Part shown: positions 1-8,972 of the stretch, piece by piece
Layout: every line of letters begins with the position of its first letter
Position numbering within the stretch: the stretch's first letter is position 1
Assembly: GCA_012103475.1 (NCBI GenBank)
Contig: WLWS01000001.1
Span: 1,015,881-1,079,880 of the forward strand
DNA: 64,000 nucleotides
Origin: Gammaproteobacteria bacterium
Lineage (GTDB): Bacteria > Pseudomonadota > Gammaproteobacteria > Eutrophobiales > Eutrophobiaceae
Direction: 5' to 3'
Made by a program: the position numbers and the translations under genes
The notes under the pieces: model-generated
The model's database searches: none
Told to the model about the DNA's origin: nothing
Seen by the model: only the letters and a program-made list of their open reading frames with translations

Positions 1-1
1 G

Positions 2-1753
2 TCAATTGTGCTGGCTTATTCGTCTTTTGCTCTGGCTGAACATGTCCTGGCTGTCTCCGGCGTAATGGCAGTGCTGGCTGCTGCTATTAGTCTTAGTATT
101 TTCGGTATCTCACGCGTACAGCAGTCTGAAGTGTTTACTGTTAAGGAGACCTGGGAAGTGCTGGCCCTGATTTGTAATTCCCTGCTTTTTCTGCTGGTAG
201 GTCTATCAGTAGAGCTGCCAGCGCTGATTGCACGTGGTGATGTAATATTCGTAGCCATTTTTCTTGTTTTGCTGGCACGGGCACTGACTATTTACACCAT
301 GGTTCCGGTGACAGTGCGTACTTTTGGTTTGCCCCAAATTTCCACAGGTGAAAGACATGTTATGTGGTGGGGTGGTCTGAAAGGTGGTCTGGCTATAGCA
401 ATTGTTTTATCAGTCCCTCTTCATGTAGAGGGTCGCGGGTTGCTACTGGATATGACTCTGGGGGTTGTTTTGTTTTCTTTGTTAGTTAACGCGCCGACCA
501 TTCGACCACTTATGCATGCTCTTGGTATTGATCGATTGAGCGAGGATGAAAAAGATGAGTTAAAGCACGGTTTGATCAATGCGGAAAAACAGTCAGAGAA
601 AATATTGCAAAAACTTTATCGGGCAGAATTGATCTCTCGAAGCACACAACAGCTTATTCAGCAGAAATCCAGAAATGTATTCTCCAGTGAAGAGGAAGAA
701 GTCAACCCGAGCCAGAGCCTCCGGCATCTGGCCAATCTGGCTCTGCGTGCGGAGCAGGATGAGCTAAAACATCTCTATGATATCGGAATGATTGAACAGT
801 ATATCTATCTGGATTTCAGGAACAGGTTACGCAGAGATCAGGAGTATCGGCTTGACAGTCGCTTTCAGTATAGCGATATACCGGAAGTACCAAAGCGAAG
901 TATGTTTATGAGTCTTGAATATACTTTGATAAAACGATTGCGTGAACACGACTGGGCCGCAGGTATTCTGGCAAGATACCAGCATCTGAGATTTTCGCAG
1001 AGTTTACAACGCGATATGGTCGGTGTGTTGATCGCGGTAGCTGCCGTCGAACATTTGGTGGAGCAGGAAAATGAAGATAGCGATCTGGTTGATCACGTGG
1101 CTGAAGTTTATCAGGAACGAATCCAGCGTCGAAGACAACGCCTGAATCAGGTGGCCAAAGAATTTCCTGAATTTTACCTGCGCTTTGAAACGCGCCTGTT
1201 TGCCAGAGTGACCATGCTGGCAGCACAACACTACAATGAAGCGGCGGTTCAGCAGGGTGAAATCGGCTCGAAAACTTTCAATAATATTGAACGACGGATA
1301 AAGGCGACATTGAGTGAATTACCGGCTATTTCCAGTCCAGTTGACAAACCGAGCCCGGGTGACCTGATTGGTACTGTGCCCTTACTAAACGGTCTGGCAA
1401 CGCCCACACTGGAGAAGCTTGCTGACGCTGCGACACAGCTTACATTCATTGCCGGCGATACAATTATAGGTGAGGGTGACAGGGGCGATGCGCTCTACAT
1501 TATCAGTCGTGGATGGGTGAAAGTATTCAGGCAACATGAAGAAATTGCAGAACTGAGGGATGGCGATTTTTTTGGAGAAATGGCTCTGCTCGGAGATCAG
1601 GTCAGAACGGCAACAGTTATCGCGGTTATTCCGACAAGCTTGTTCAGGCTGAATAGAAAGGACGTACTTATTTTGGCAGAAGAGGATCAGGAGCTAAGAG
1701 AGCGACTTGAAGATGCTAACGAGGTTCGCATGCAGAAAGACGATGACAGGTAA
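2..1753 (+). CDS. Na+/H+ antiporter (CPA1/NhaP type) with C-terminal cyclic-nucleotide-binding domain, 5'-partial
   Basis: Inner-membrane cation/proton antiporter, probably for Na+ and pH homeostasis. The frame is open to the left edge: the codons before the GTG at 8 read S-I, so the N-terminal helices lie outside the window. About 170 hydrophobic residues include the motif AEHVLAVSGV, typical of CPA1 exchangers. A long charged cytoplasmic region follows. A cNMP-binding domain sits near residues 480-570 (GDTIIGEGDRGDALYIISRG, then GDFFGEMALLGDQVRTATV). This tail suggests gating by a cyclic nucleotide or another small ligand; that part is inference. The gene converges on lnt, with two bases between the stop codons. 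Confidence 0.88.
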   Translation, partial: SIVLAYSSFALAEHVLAVSGVMAVLAAAISLSIFGISRVQQSEVFTVKETWEVLALICNSLLFLLVGLSVELPALIARGDVIFVAIFLVLLARALTIYTMVPVTVRTFGLPQISTGERHVMWWGGLKGGLAIAIVLSVPLHVEGRGLLLDMTLGVVLFSLLVNAPTIRPLMHALGIDRLSEDEKDELKHGLINAEKQSEKILQKLYRAELISRSTQQLIQQKSRNVFSSEEEEVNPSQSLRHLANLALRAEQDELKHLYDIGMIEQYIYLDFRNRLRRDQEYRLDSRFQYSDIPEVPKRSMFMSLEYTLIKRLREHDWAAGILARYQHLRFSQSLQRDMVGVLIAVAAVEHLVEQENEDSDLVDHVAEVYQERIQRRRQRLNQVAKEFPEFYLRFETRLFARVTMLAAQHYNEAAVQQGEIGSKTFNNIERRIKATLSELPAISSPVDKPSPGDLIGTVPLLNGLATPTLEKLADAATQLTFIAGDTIIGEGDRGDALYIISRGWVKVFRQHEEIAELRDGDFFGEMALLGDQVRTATVIAVIPTSLFRLNRKDVLILAEEDQELRERLEDANEVRMQKDDDR

Positions 1754-1755
1754 GC

Positions 1756-3243
1756 CTAGTAAAATCGTTTTTGTATCAATAAAGAAAATAACAGAAATAG
1801 TAATGCCAATGTGATTATTGGCAGATTTCCCCAGACAACATAAGGTGTGGCACCCTGGAAAAGTTTGGCTTCCGCAGACAGAGCGGTGGCTTTAAATTGT
1901 GGCGATTGTTTAAGCACTTTGCCTTTTTCATCAATAATCGCACTGATACCGGTATTGGTGGCACGCAAGAGGTAGCGGCCGCTTTCCATAGACCGCATTC
2001 GAGCCATTTGTAAGTGTTGATGCGGTGCCAGTGAGTCACCAAACCAGGCGTCATTGCTGACGTTTACCAGAACTTCCGCGTCTGGCAGTGCTTTGATAAC
2101 TTCCTCACCAAAAGTGTCTTCGTAGCATATTGAAATTCCGATACTCAATTCATCATTTGTCAGTATGGGTTTTGACTGATTACCGGGGCTGAAATTGGAC
2201 ATAGGTATCTGCAGAAAATCCAGCAGTATGCCGAGTACTGGTTTTAGTGGCAGGTATTCGCCAAAGGGAACCAGATGATGTTTGTGATACCAGCCGGTCT
2301 TCTGCCCAGCAAGCATCATCACGCTGTTATAGTATTTACGTGAGTCGTGCTCGAGACTCGGAATGCCGCTAAGGAAGATTGTTTGGCGTTTACTCGTCAG
2401 TTGAGTCAGTTTGTCGATAAAGTCGGGTATAGTAGAAGGGTAAGCCGGGATAGCGGTCTCCGGCCACACAACAAGGTCGTCCTGCCAGTGAGGCGCAGAT
2501 AAATTCATATAAAGTTCCAGAGATTTCTCCCGCATCTCAGGCAACCATTTTAATTTTTGCGGTATGGCAGCCTGGATGAGTGCGACATTGATTGTCTTTC
2601 CCGTGTATCGGGTCCAGTCAATTTTTCCCAGAGATAAACAGGTGATGGAGATCAAAACAAGCATGACCATTCCGACTACAGAAACTCTTCCACGACTACG
2701 ATAAATCAGAGCAAGTAAAGCGGCAATAAATATTGTCAGCCAGCTAAGCCCGTAGGAACCGAATATCGGGGTGATGGCTGAAAAAAAAGTATCACTCTGG
2801 CTGTAAGACAGGTTCAGCCAGGGAAACCCGGTAAATATCCATGATCTGCACCATTCGCTCAGCACCCACATTGCGGGGACCACAATCAGCATCCAAAGTT
2901 TTTCGTTTTTACTAAGCCAGCGTTTTGAGATGTAGCCCGTTAAAGCGGGGTAGAGTGATAAAAAGGCAACAAGAGCCGCAGTGATGAGAATGGAGCCGAC
3001 CAATGTCACACCACCAAACATATTTATACTGATATGTAACCAGTAAACACCACCACCAAACATGGTTAGACCAAAGAGATAGCCGGAACGAAATGCCTGT
3101 TCAGCAGAACTATCACTCCAGATCAAAATCAACAGAGCAGGACTGAGCAAGGCAATAATGAAAATATTGAAAGGAGCGTAAGCAAAAGGCATCAATGCGC
3201 CGAGCAGTAGACACAGAATAAAACGAGGTGGCTTAATCAACAT
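1756..3243 (-). CDS. lnt: Apolipoprotein N-acyltransferase
   Basis: Transfers an acyl chain from phospholipid to the N-terminal cysteine of lipoproteins, the last step of lipoprotein maturation in the inner membrane. About 200 residues of hydrophobic helices precede a nitrilase-like domain. The Glu-Lys-Cys triad is visible as WPETAIP (E near 263), YHKHHLVPFGEYLP (K near 320) and GISICYED (C near 373). At 495 aa it matches the family length of about 500. It is the distal gene of the minus-strand lnt/corC/ybeY/phoH/miaB group, a classical gammaproteobacterial order. ATG start at 3243. Confidence 0.95.
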   Translation of the reverse strand: MLIKPPRFILCLLLGALMPFAYAPFNIFIIALLSPALLILIWSDSSAEQAFRSGYLFGLTMFGGGVYWLHISINMFGGVTLVGSILITAALVAFLSLYPALTGYISKRWLSKNEKLWMLIVVPAMWVLSEWCRSWIFTGFPWLNLSYSQSDTFFSAITPIFGSYGLSWLTIFIAALLALIYRSRGRVSVVGMVMLVLISITCLSLGKIDWTRYTGKTINVALIQAAIPQKLKWLPEMREKSLELYMNLSAPHWQDDLVVWPETAIPAYPSTIPDFIDKLTQLTSKRQTIFLSGIPSLEHDSRKYYNSVMMLAGQKTGWYHKHHLVPFGEYLPLKPVLGILLDFLQIPMSNFSPGNQSKPILTNDELSIGISICYEDTFGEEVIKALPDAEVLVNVSNDAWFGDSLAPHQHLQMARMRSMESGRYLLRATNTGISAIIDEKGKVLKQSPQFKATALSAEAKLFQGATPYVVWGNLPIITLALLFLLFSLLIQKRFY

Positions 3244-3294
3244 GATGTAAACAATATACCTGATTTGATACGCTGAGAGCGGGCTAAGCAGAAC

Positions 3295-4359
3295 TTAATT
3301 TTCAGGTGTTTCAGACTTGATATCGAGGCCTTTTTTTCGAGCCTTGCGTCTCCAGAATCGTCGGGCCAGTTCCTGCATATCTCGTGATTTATCTCCTTCA
3401 TCAACCAGTTCCAGACCCAGTATCGTTTCCAGAATATCTTCCAGAGTGACAATACCTTTGACGTGACCGTATTCGTTTACAACGAGTAGAATGTTGGCAC
3501 GCTGGTGAAGTAATTGATTAAACGCTTTCGACAATGGAAAAGTGTCGAGCACAGCAATCAATTCGCGTTTGTACTCAGCTATGGGATTTGTTCCATCACC
3601 GCGCGTCTGCGCGAGTAATACATCATTCAGCAAGACGAAGCCGGTAATCAGATTAACGTCATCTTCGTATATTGGTATTCGGGAAAAACGTTCAGATTGA
3701 TGTTCCTGGCAATAGTCTGAAACAGACATTGAAGACTGCACAGAAAAAACAACCGAGTGTGGTGTCATGGCCTGTTCCACTTTTATCTCTTTCATGGAAA
3801 GCAGATTCATTAATATTTTCAATTCCTGCTGATCAAGCAGACCGTCTTCCCAGCTGAGTTGGGCCATTGCGGAAAATTCATCACGATTGAAGCCTTTTAG
3901 ACCGGGGCCGTGCGTGAGCGAGCTGGTGAGCAATTCAGATAGTTTTACAAAGGGATACAAGAGCCAGACCAGTCCGCTGACGGCGTAGGCGGTTGAAGGA
4001 GCCAGTTTTTGCCAGTAGTGAGCACCGAGGGTTTTCGGGATGATTTCAGAGAAGATGAGTATAAGTAAAGTAAGAATTGCGGATATTATTCCGAAGTAGG
4101 CACTACCAAAAACAATACTTGCCTGAGCTCCCGCACCGGCTGCTCCAACGGTATGGGCAATGGTATTGAGAGTCAGAATTGCAGCAAGCGGTTTATTAAT
4201 ATCTTCCTTTAGTGTGCGCATCAATTTTGCCGATGCGTGATTCTCCTGTTCCTGCACGGCGATATAGCCAACAGTAACGCTCAACAATACAGCTTCGGCA
4301 ATGGAACACAGAAAAGAGAAACCCAGAGCAATAAATACGTAGATTAACAGTAGCAGCAT
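3295..4359 (-). CDS. CNNM/CorB-like transmembrane protein (DUF21 + CBS pair)
   Basis: The N-terminal DUF21/CNNM membrane domain (residues 1 to about 180) has several helices and the conserved stretch IFSEIIPKTLGAHY. A CBS pair follows at about 195-320 (TPHSVVF, then VNEYGHVKGIVTLEDILETI). Relatives are linked to Mg2+/Co2+ efflux or homeostasis. It lacks the C-terminal CorC_HlyC domain of full-length CorB proteins. It sits between lnt and the soluble CBS protein CorC, so the membrane and soluble forms may act together. The usual lnt-ybeX order does not contain this extra gene. The substrate is inferred from family only. Confidence 0.85.
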   Translation of the reverse strand: MLLLLIYVFIALGFSFLCSIAEAVLLSVTVGYIAVQEQENHASAKLMRTLKEDINKPLAAILTLNTIAHTVGAAGAGAQASIVFGSAYFGIISAILTLLILIFSEIIPKTLGAHYWQKLAPSTAYAVSGLVWLLYPFVKLSELLTSSLTHGPGLKGFNRDEFSAMAQLSWEDGLLDQQELKILMNLLSMKEIKVEQAMTPHSVVFSVQSSMSVSDYCQEHQSERFSRIPIYEDDVNLITGFVLLNDVLLAQTRGDGTNPIAEYKRELIAVLDTFPLSKAFNQLLHQRANILLVVNEYGHVKGIVTLEDILETILGLELVDEGDKSRDMQELARRFWRRKARKKGLDIKSETPEN

Positions 4360-4413
4360 GTCAGTGACCTGGTGATGAGCTAGATTGGAAGAGCTATATG
4401 GAAAGTCTTTGTC

Positions 4414-4563
4414 TCAGGCATTCAGGTGCGGGTAGTTTCCCTCGCTTATCACACCTTCGCTGGGTAGTCGGGTGGAAGGCGCGTTAAACTCACAAGGGTA
4501 GCCATAGTCACAACTGCAGGTGCCAATTTGACGCGTTCTTATCATCCAGTCTACATAGGCCAT
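4414..4563 (-). CDS. Micro-ORF resembling the N-terminus of DUF1326 proteins (49 aa)
   Basis: The ATG at 4563 follows a good ribosome-binding site (AAGGAG, six bases upstream) and is preferred over a longer reading that starts inside corC. The peptide has the DUF1326 opening pattern: a W near residue 6, then GTCSCDYGYPCEFNAPSTR with three cysteines. Full-length DUF1326 proteins are about 200 aa, whereas this one stops after 49 residues and its last 15 do not fit the family. It is either a decayed remnant or a retained short Cys-rich peptide. It lies between corC and the CNNM gene in the same operon. DUF1326 function is unknown. Confidence 0.5.
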   Translation of the reverse strand: MAYVDWMIRTRQIGTCSCDYGYPCEFNAPSTRLPSEGVISEGNYPHLNA

Positions 4564-4573
4564 ATAGTCTCCT

Positions 4574-5422
4574 TTAGTCAGGTTCTTTAACGTCATCCAG
4601 CTTAATCAGGCGTAGCAGGTGTACACGGCGTTTATCCGATCGCAGTACTTTTACATTATAACCGGCAAGATCAATCATCTCACCGCGTTTCGGCAGGTGA
4701 CCAAAGGCATTAATAACAAGCCCGCCGATGGTTTCATATTCATCGTCACTCAGGTTTGTACGAAAGAATTTGTTAAAATCATCAATCGGAGTTAGTGCTT
4801 TAACCGTATAGCGGCTCTTCCCGTGCTGGTTGATGTATTCTTCCTCTTCGATATCGTGCTCATCTTCAATTTCGCCTACAATTTCTTCAATCACATCTTC
4901 AATAGTAACCAGACCGGCGACACCATACTCATCAACGACAATAGCCATGTGATTGCGACTGGAACGAAACTCCCGCAATAGAACATTCAGACGCTTGCTT
5001 TCAGGGATAAAGACGGCGCGTCGCATCATATCCTTGATGTTGAAGTCTTCATTCTCATTATTCGAATAGTAGGCCAGTAAATCTTTCGCCAGCAAAATAC
5101 CGATGACATCGTTGGCATCACCAGCAATCACGGGAAAACGTGAGTGTCCGGATTCAAGTACGATACTGATAATTTCTTCTGGTTTGGTTTCATTATCGAT
5201 CGCAATCATCTGAATTCTCGGCACCATGATGTCACGTACCTGCATATTAGAAACGTGCAAAGCACCTTCAACCATAGCCAGAACGTCAGGATCAAGCAGG
5301 TTACGGGCTTCAGAGTTGCGGAGTATATCAACCAGTTCTTGGAGGTTCTGCGGTTCCCTCGTGAGCGCATTTTTCAGCCAGCTCATGAAGGACTGAGGAC
5401 CGGTGGCAGGGTCTTCTTTCAT
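4574..5422 (-). CDS. corC: CorC/YbeX-type CBS-domain protein (HlyC/CorC family)
   Basis: Soluble cytoplasmic protein of 282 aa, the usual CorC length. It has two CBS domains at about residues 67-190 (RDIMVPRIQMIAIDNET and VVDEYGVAGLVTIEDVIEEI), then a CorC_HlyC domain with GGLVINAFGHLPKRGE near the C-terminus. CorC proteins are genetically tied to Mg2+/Co2+ efflux, and in the YbeX context to ribosome metabolism. The start is ATG at 5422, five bases after the ybeY stop, so the two are translationally close. Position upstream of lnt and downstream of ybeY matches E. coli ybeX. Confidence 0.92.
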   Translation of the reverse strand: MKEDPATGPQSFMSWLKNALTREPQNLQELVDILRNSEARNLLDPDVLAMVEGALHVSNMQVRDIMVPRIQMIAIDNETKPEEIISIVLESGHSRFPVIAGDANDVIGILLAKDLLAYYSNNENEDFNIKDMMRRAVFIPESKRLNVLLREFRSSRNHMAIVVDEYGVAGLVTIEDVIEEIVGEIEDEHDIEEEEYINQHGKSRYTVKALTPIDDFNKFFRTNLSDDEYETIGGLVINAFGHLPKRGEMIDLAGYNVKVLRSDKRRVHLLRLIKLDDVKEPD

Positions 5423-5427
5423 TTAGA

Positions 5428-5880
5428 TTATGATTTATAAGGATTGTCTATTTTCAGGGTTTTAAGAATGTTAATTTCCATCGCTTCCATACTCGATGCG
5501 TCGTTGTCTTCTATATGATCATAGCCTAATAAATGTAATGTGCCATGAATTACGATATGTGCCCAGTGATCCATCAGTTTTTTTCCTTGTGCCTCAGCTT
5601 CACGCTCAATAATCGGGGCACAAATGACGATATCGCCTAACAGGCGGAGTTCAATTTCCACGTCAATATCAGATGGAAAGGACAGAACATTTGTTGCCCC
5701 GCTGCCTTTACGCCATTGTTCATTGAGTGTGGCGCCTTCTTCCAGATCCACTATTCTCAAGGTTAGCTCAAGATCGGACGTTTCGTTCTGTAATGCCGAA
5801 TCGACCCAATGTGAAAGCGTTTCTTTGTCAGGCAGACCAGCTATATCACTGGCGTACTGAATATCTATGATATTCGTCAC
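5428..5880 (-). CDS. ybeY: Endoribonuclease / rRNA maturation factor YbeY
   Basis: Zinc-dependent single-strand endoribonuclease needed for 16S rRNA 3'-end maturation and ribosome quality control. The signature HGTLHLLGYDH lies at about residues 112-122 and supplies the three metal-binding histidines. A GATNVLSFPS motif precedes it. At 150 aa it has the normal family length. The start appears to be GTG at 5880, nine bases after the phoH stop, consistent with coupled translation in the operon. Confidence 0.94.
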   Translation of the reverse strand: MTNIIDIQYASDIAGLPDKETLSHWVDSALQNETSDLELTLRIVDLEEGATLNEQWRKGSGATNVLSFPSDIDVEIELRLLGDIVICAPIIEREAEAQGKKLMDHWAHIVIHGTLHLLGYDHIEDNDASSMEAMEINILKTLKIDNPYKS

Positions 5881-5889
5881 TGTAATTTT

Positions 5890-6876
5890 TTAGTCACTAC
5901 TTTCTTTTCTTTCATGGCGTTCGTAGGCATCCAGTATTCTGGCAACCAGTGGATGCCTGACCACGTCCTTTGATTTGAAAAAAGTAAAACTAATACCCTG
6001 TTCTTCATTGAGTATGTCAATTACATGACGAAGCCCGGATTTCCTGTCATTTGGTAAATCGATTTGAGTGATGTCTCCAGTGACTACTGTTTTTGAACCA
6101 AACCCAATACGTGTCAGGAACATTTTCATCTGTTCCACAGTGGTGTTTTGTGCTTCATCAAGTATGACAAAAGATTCATTCAGCGTACGACCACGCATGA
6201 AAGCAAGTGGCGCTACTTCAATCACATTACGCTCCATAAGTTTGGCGACTTTCTCAAACCCGAACATTTCATAGAGAGCATCGTAGAGTGGCCGAAGATA
6301 AGGATCGACTTTCTGAACCAGATCACCAGGCAGGAAACCAAGCTTCTCACCCGCTTCAACGGCTGGGCGGACAAGCACAATGCGTCTGACCAGATCTTTT
6401 TCCAGTGCTGCTACAGCGCAGGCTACAGCGAGATAGGTTTTACCGGTTCCTGCCGGTCCGATACCAAAATTGATATCATGCTCCTGAATATTGTTCAGAT
6501 AAATACGCTGATTGGCTGTTCTGCCTTTAATGACACCACGTTTGGTGACTATTGAAATATCTTCCGGTAATTCACTTTCAATCTGTTCGTCAATATTAGC
6601 GCCTTGCATATGCAGGTGAACAATTTCTCCGGTGATTAACACGTCTTTACCTGCCTTATAAATTTCCTCAATGAGTCTGGCAGTTAATTCGACACTTAGC
6701 GGCGAGCCAATGACGCGGAAATTGTTACCACGATTATTTATTTCCACACCCAGACGCCTTTCCAGTTGGCGCAGGTGGGCATCCAGCGGGCCGCAATTTG
6801 CCAGACGCTCGTTGTCGGCTGGTTCGAGTACGACCTCCAGTGCAATAGGTTGGATTTTGTGGCTAGTGGTGTTCAA
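5890..6876 (-). CDS. ybeZ: PhoH-like ATPase (YbeZ)
   Basis: Cytoplasmic P-loop ATPase related to helicase cores and thought to work with YbeY on RNA. A Walker A GPAGTGKTY is seen near residue 140, a Walker B-like SFVILDEAQN near 235 and a TGDITQIDLP motif after it. The N-terminal ~100 residues form the small KH-like/PhoH N-terminal region. At 328 aa it has about the usual length. The start is TTG at 6876, with only three bases after the miaB stop. Partnership with YbeY is family knowledge plus adjacency. Confidence 0.92.
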   Translation of the reverse strand: MNTTSHKIQPIALEVVLEPADNERLANCGPLDAHLRQLERRLGVEINNRGNNFRVIGSPLSVELTARLIEEIYKAGKDVLITGEIVHLHMQGANIDEQIESELPEDISIVTKRGVIKGRTANQRIYLNNIQEHDINFGIGPAGTGKTYLAVACAVAALEKDLVRRIVLVRPAVEAGEKLGFLPGDLVQKVDPYLRPLYDALYEMFGFEKVAKLMERNVIEVAPLAFMRGRTLNESFVILDEAQNTTVEQMKMFLTRIGFGSKTVVTGDITQIDLPNDRKSGLRHVIDILNEEQGISFTFFKSKDVVRHPLVARILDAYERHERKESSD

Positions 6877-6879
6877 GTA

Positions 6880-8250
6880 TCAGACAGCGATTCTTTGTTC
6901 GACGAGGGGTTTGCTAGTTCGGTTTTCTGACGGCAATTCACCACGAAGCGAATTCGGCAGAGCTCTGGTAATTTTTATGTCAGTGAATTTTCCTATCAAT
7001 GCACTATCACCAGCGAAGTTGACAACTCTATTGTTCTCGGTTCGACCACAAAGTTCTTCTGTTGTCTTTCGTGACGTTCCTTCAACCAGAATACGTTGAG
7101 TTGTGCCAACCATAGCTGCGCTTATCTCGGCTGAATACTGATTGATTCGTGTTTGCAGGATTTGCAGGCGCTGCTTTTTTGTCTGTAGAGTTGTCTCGTC
7201 AGGCATGTTCGCTGCAGGTGTACCCGGGCGTTTGCTATAGATAAAACTGAATGACTGATCGTAGCCAATATCAGCTATCAGATTCATTGTGTCTTCAAAA
7301 TCTTTATTAGTCTCGCCCGGGAAACCAACAATAAAATCAGAAGAAATACTGATTCCCGGTCGAATTTTTTTCAGTCGGCGAATTTTTGCTTTGTATTCGA
7401 GAACAGTATGACCACGTTTCATCAAAGCAAGAATACGATCTGAACCACTTTGCACAGGAAGATGCAAATGGCTGACCAGCTCAGGAATATGGGCATAAGC
7501 TTCGATAAGTCGTTCCGAAAACTCAATCGGATGTGATGTTGTATAGCGTATCCTTTCGATACCCTGAATAGCTGCTACGTATTCAAGCAGACTGACGAAA
7601 TCGGCCTTTTTTCCATCATAAGTATCACCGATGTAGGCATTGACGTTCTGACCGAGGAGGTTTATTTCTTTCACGCCTTGTCCTGCCAGTTCGGCAACTT
7701 CGGCAATGACATCGTCAAGCGGGCGCGAGATTTCTTCACCGCGTGTGTAGGGGACAACACAGAATGTACAGTATTTGCTGCAGCCTTCCATAATTGATAC
7801 AAAAGCAGAGGGACCCTCAGCTCTTGGTGCAGGCATACAATCGAATTTTTCTATCTCAGGAAAGGAGATATCGACCACAGCTTTTCCCTGCTTCTCAATA
7901 CTGTCCACCATTTCCGGTAAACGATGCAAAGTCTGCGGCCCGAATACCATGTCCACGTAAGGTGCTCGTTCGCGAATGGCTGCACCTTCCTGGCTGGCAA
8001 CACAGCCACCCACTCCGATCAGGAGATCCGGGTTTTCATCTTTGAAAGCACGCCAGCGACCGAGCTCGGAGAAAAGTTTTTCCTGAGCTTTTTCCCGAAT
8101 CGAGCAGGTATTCACCAGAATGATGTCTGCTGTAGCCGGATCGTCAGTCATGCTGGCATCATGAGAGTCGGTGAGAATATCCCGCATCTTTGCCGAATCG
8201 TAATCATTCATCTGACAGCCGAATGACTTGATGTACAACTTTTTGCCCAT
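6880..8250 (-). CDS. miaB: tRNA-2-methylthio-N6-dimethylallyladenosine synthase MiaB
   Basis: Radical SAM methylthiotransferase that converts i6A37 to ms2i6A37 in tRNAs reading UNN codons. I place the start at the ATG at 8250 ([19 protein letters not shown]), because the in-frame upstream extension to 8322 does not resemble the family; this gives 456 aa. The N-terminal UPF0004 domain carries the auxiliary cluster cysteines ([23 protein letters not shown]). The radical SAM motif CSKYCTFC lies near residues 153-160. A TRAM domain ends the protein. It is the first gene of the miaB-phoH-ybeY-corC-lnt operon. Confidence 0.95.
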   Translation of the reverse strand: MGKKLYIKSFGCQMNDYDSAKMRDILTDSHDASMTDDPATADIILVNTCSIREKAQEKLFSELGRWRAFKDENPDLLIGVGGCVASQEGAAIRERAPYVDMVFGPQTLHRLPEMVDSIEKQGKAVVDISFPEIEKFDCMPAPRAEGPSAFVSIMEGCSKYCTFCVVPYTRGEEISRPLDDVIAEVAELAGQGVKEINLLGQNVNAYIGDTYDGKKADFVSLLEYVAAIQGIERIRYTTSHPIEFSERLIEAYAHIPELVSHLHLPVQSGSDRILALMKRGHTVLEYKAKIRRLKKIRPGISISSDFIVGFPGETNKDFEDTMNLIADIGYDQSFSFIYSKRPGTPAANMPDETTLQTKKQRLQILQTRINQYSAEISAAMVGTTQRILVEGTSRKTTEELCGRTENNRVVNFAGDSALIGKFTDIKITRALPNSLRGELPSENRTSKPLVEQRIAV

Positions 8251-8423
8251 AATCTCTGGAGTTTTCAAGGGGCTGGCTAAACTACACTGTATTTTTGAGC
8301 TTTTCCAGCCACTTTTACCCACACAAAGCCGCCATTAGTGAATTGAAAATCCCCGTTATTTCTTTGATTTTAATGATAAAATTGTGATTTGCTGATTCCA
8401 GATAAAGGACGCGGTCGCGGTCT

Positions 8424-8864
8424 TTAATCTGACTTTTGCCGGAGTTCGCTTAGTTCTGCCGTTAATTCGTCCCGTTTACGGGCGATTTCGGTGGTTTCCG
8501 CCAACGCATCGAAAGCCATCGCTTCAGCACGTTCGGCACGCTCGAGCAACTCCTGTCGTTGTCGGCCAAGCAGCATTTCTTTCTTTGAAGGACCGGCAAG
8601 TGAGCGCAAACTGCTAAGCAGTCTGTTTAAAAATGTCCGGGAATTCTCGTAAAGACGATAACCATCGTCTTCAACCCTGGTTTCCTGCGAAAATGATTTA
8701 AATTCCGGATCAGAGGTAAAAGTCTGAATCTGCTCGAGAATGGATTCGATTAGTAATAAGGTAGGTTTATCCGTAGCGTCTGAATGGGCATAATGCTCCA
8801 AAATCATTTTAAGCTTTCTGGCTTGCTGAAAACCATCTATGTTTTTTTCAAACTCAATTTTCAT
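8424..8864 (-). CDS. Hypothetical coiled-coil protein (146 aa)
   Basis: I do not recognise this family. The protein is strongly charged and predicted soluble. Its last ~45 residues form a heptad-rich helix (RQELLERAERAEAMAFDALA, then RKRDELTAELSELRQKSD) that looks like a coiled coil. No signal peptide, membrane segment or catalytic motif is visible. It stands alone between miaB, same strand but separated by about 170 bases, and the divergent ABC permease gene. Confidence 0.6.
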   Translation of the reverse strand: MKIEFEKNIDGFQQARKLKMILEHYAHSDATDKPTLLLIESILEQIQTFTSDPEFKSFSQETRVEDDGYRLYENSRTFLNRLLSSLRSLAGPSKKEMLLGRQRQELLERAERAEAMAFDALAETTEIARKRDELTAELSELRQKSD

Positions 8865-8972
8865 GGCGAGGACTCAGGGCGTGTACCCATCGCATATTAG
8901 TAGTTGCCTGAAGCAAGTCAAGCTGGCAATCAGAACGCTATTCCAGCCCCTGTGCTACGCGATTGAAGGCTA

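Noticed and set aside
906-1231. Minus-strand frames inside the antiporter gene
   Set aside because: They run antisense to a well-supported gene and resemble no known protein.
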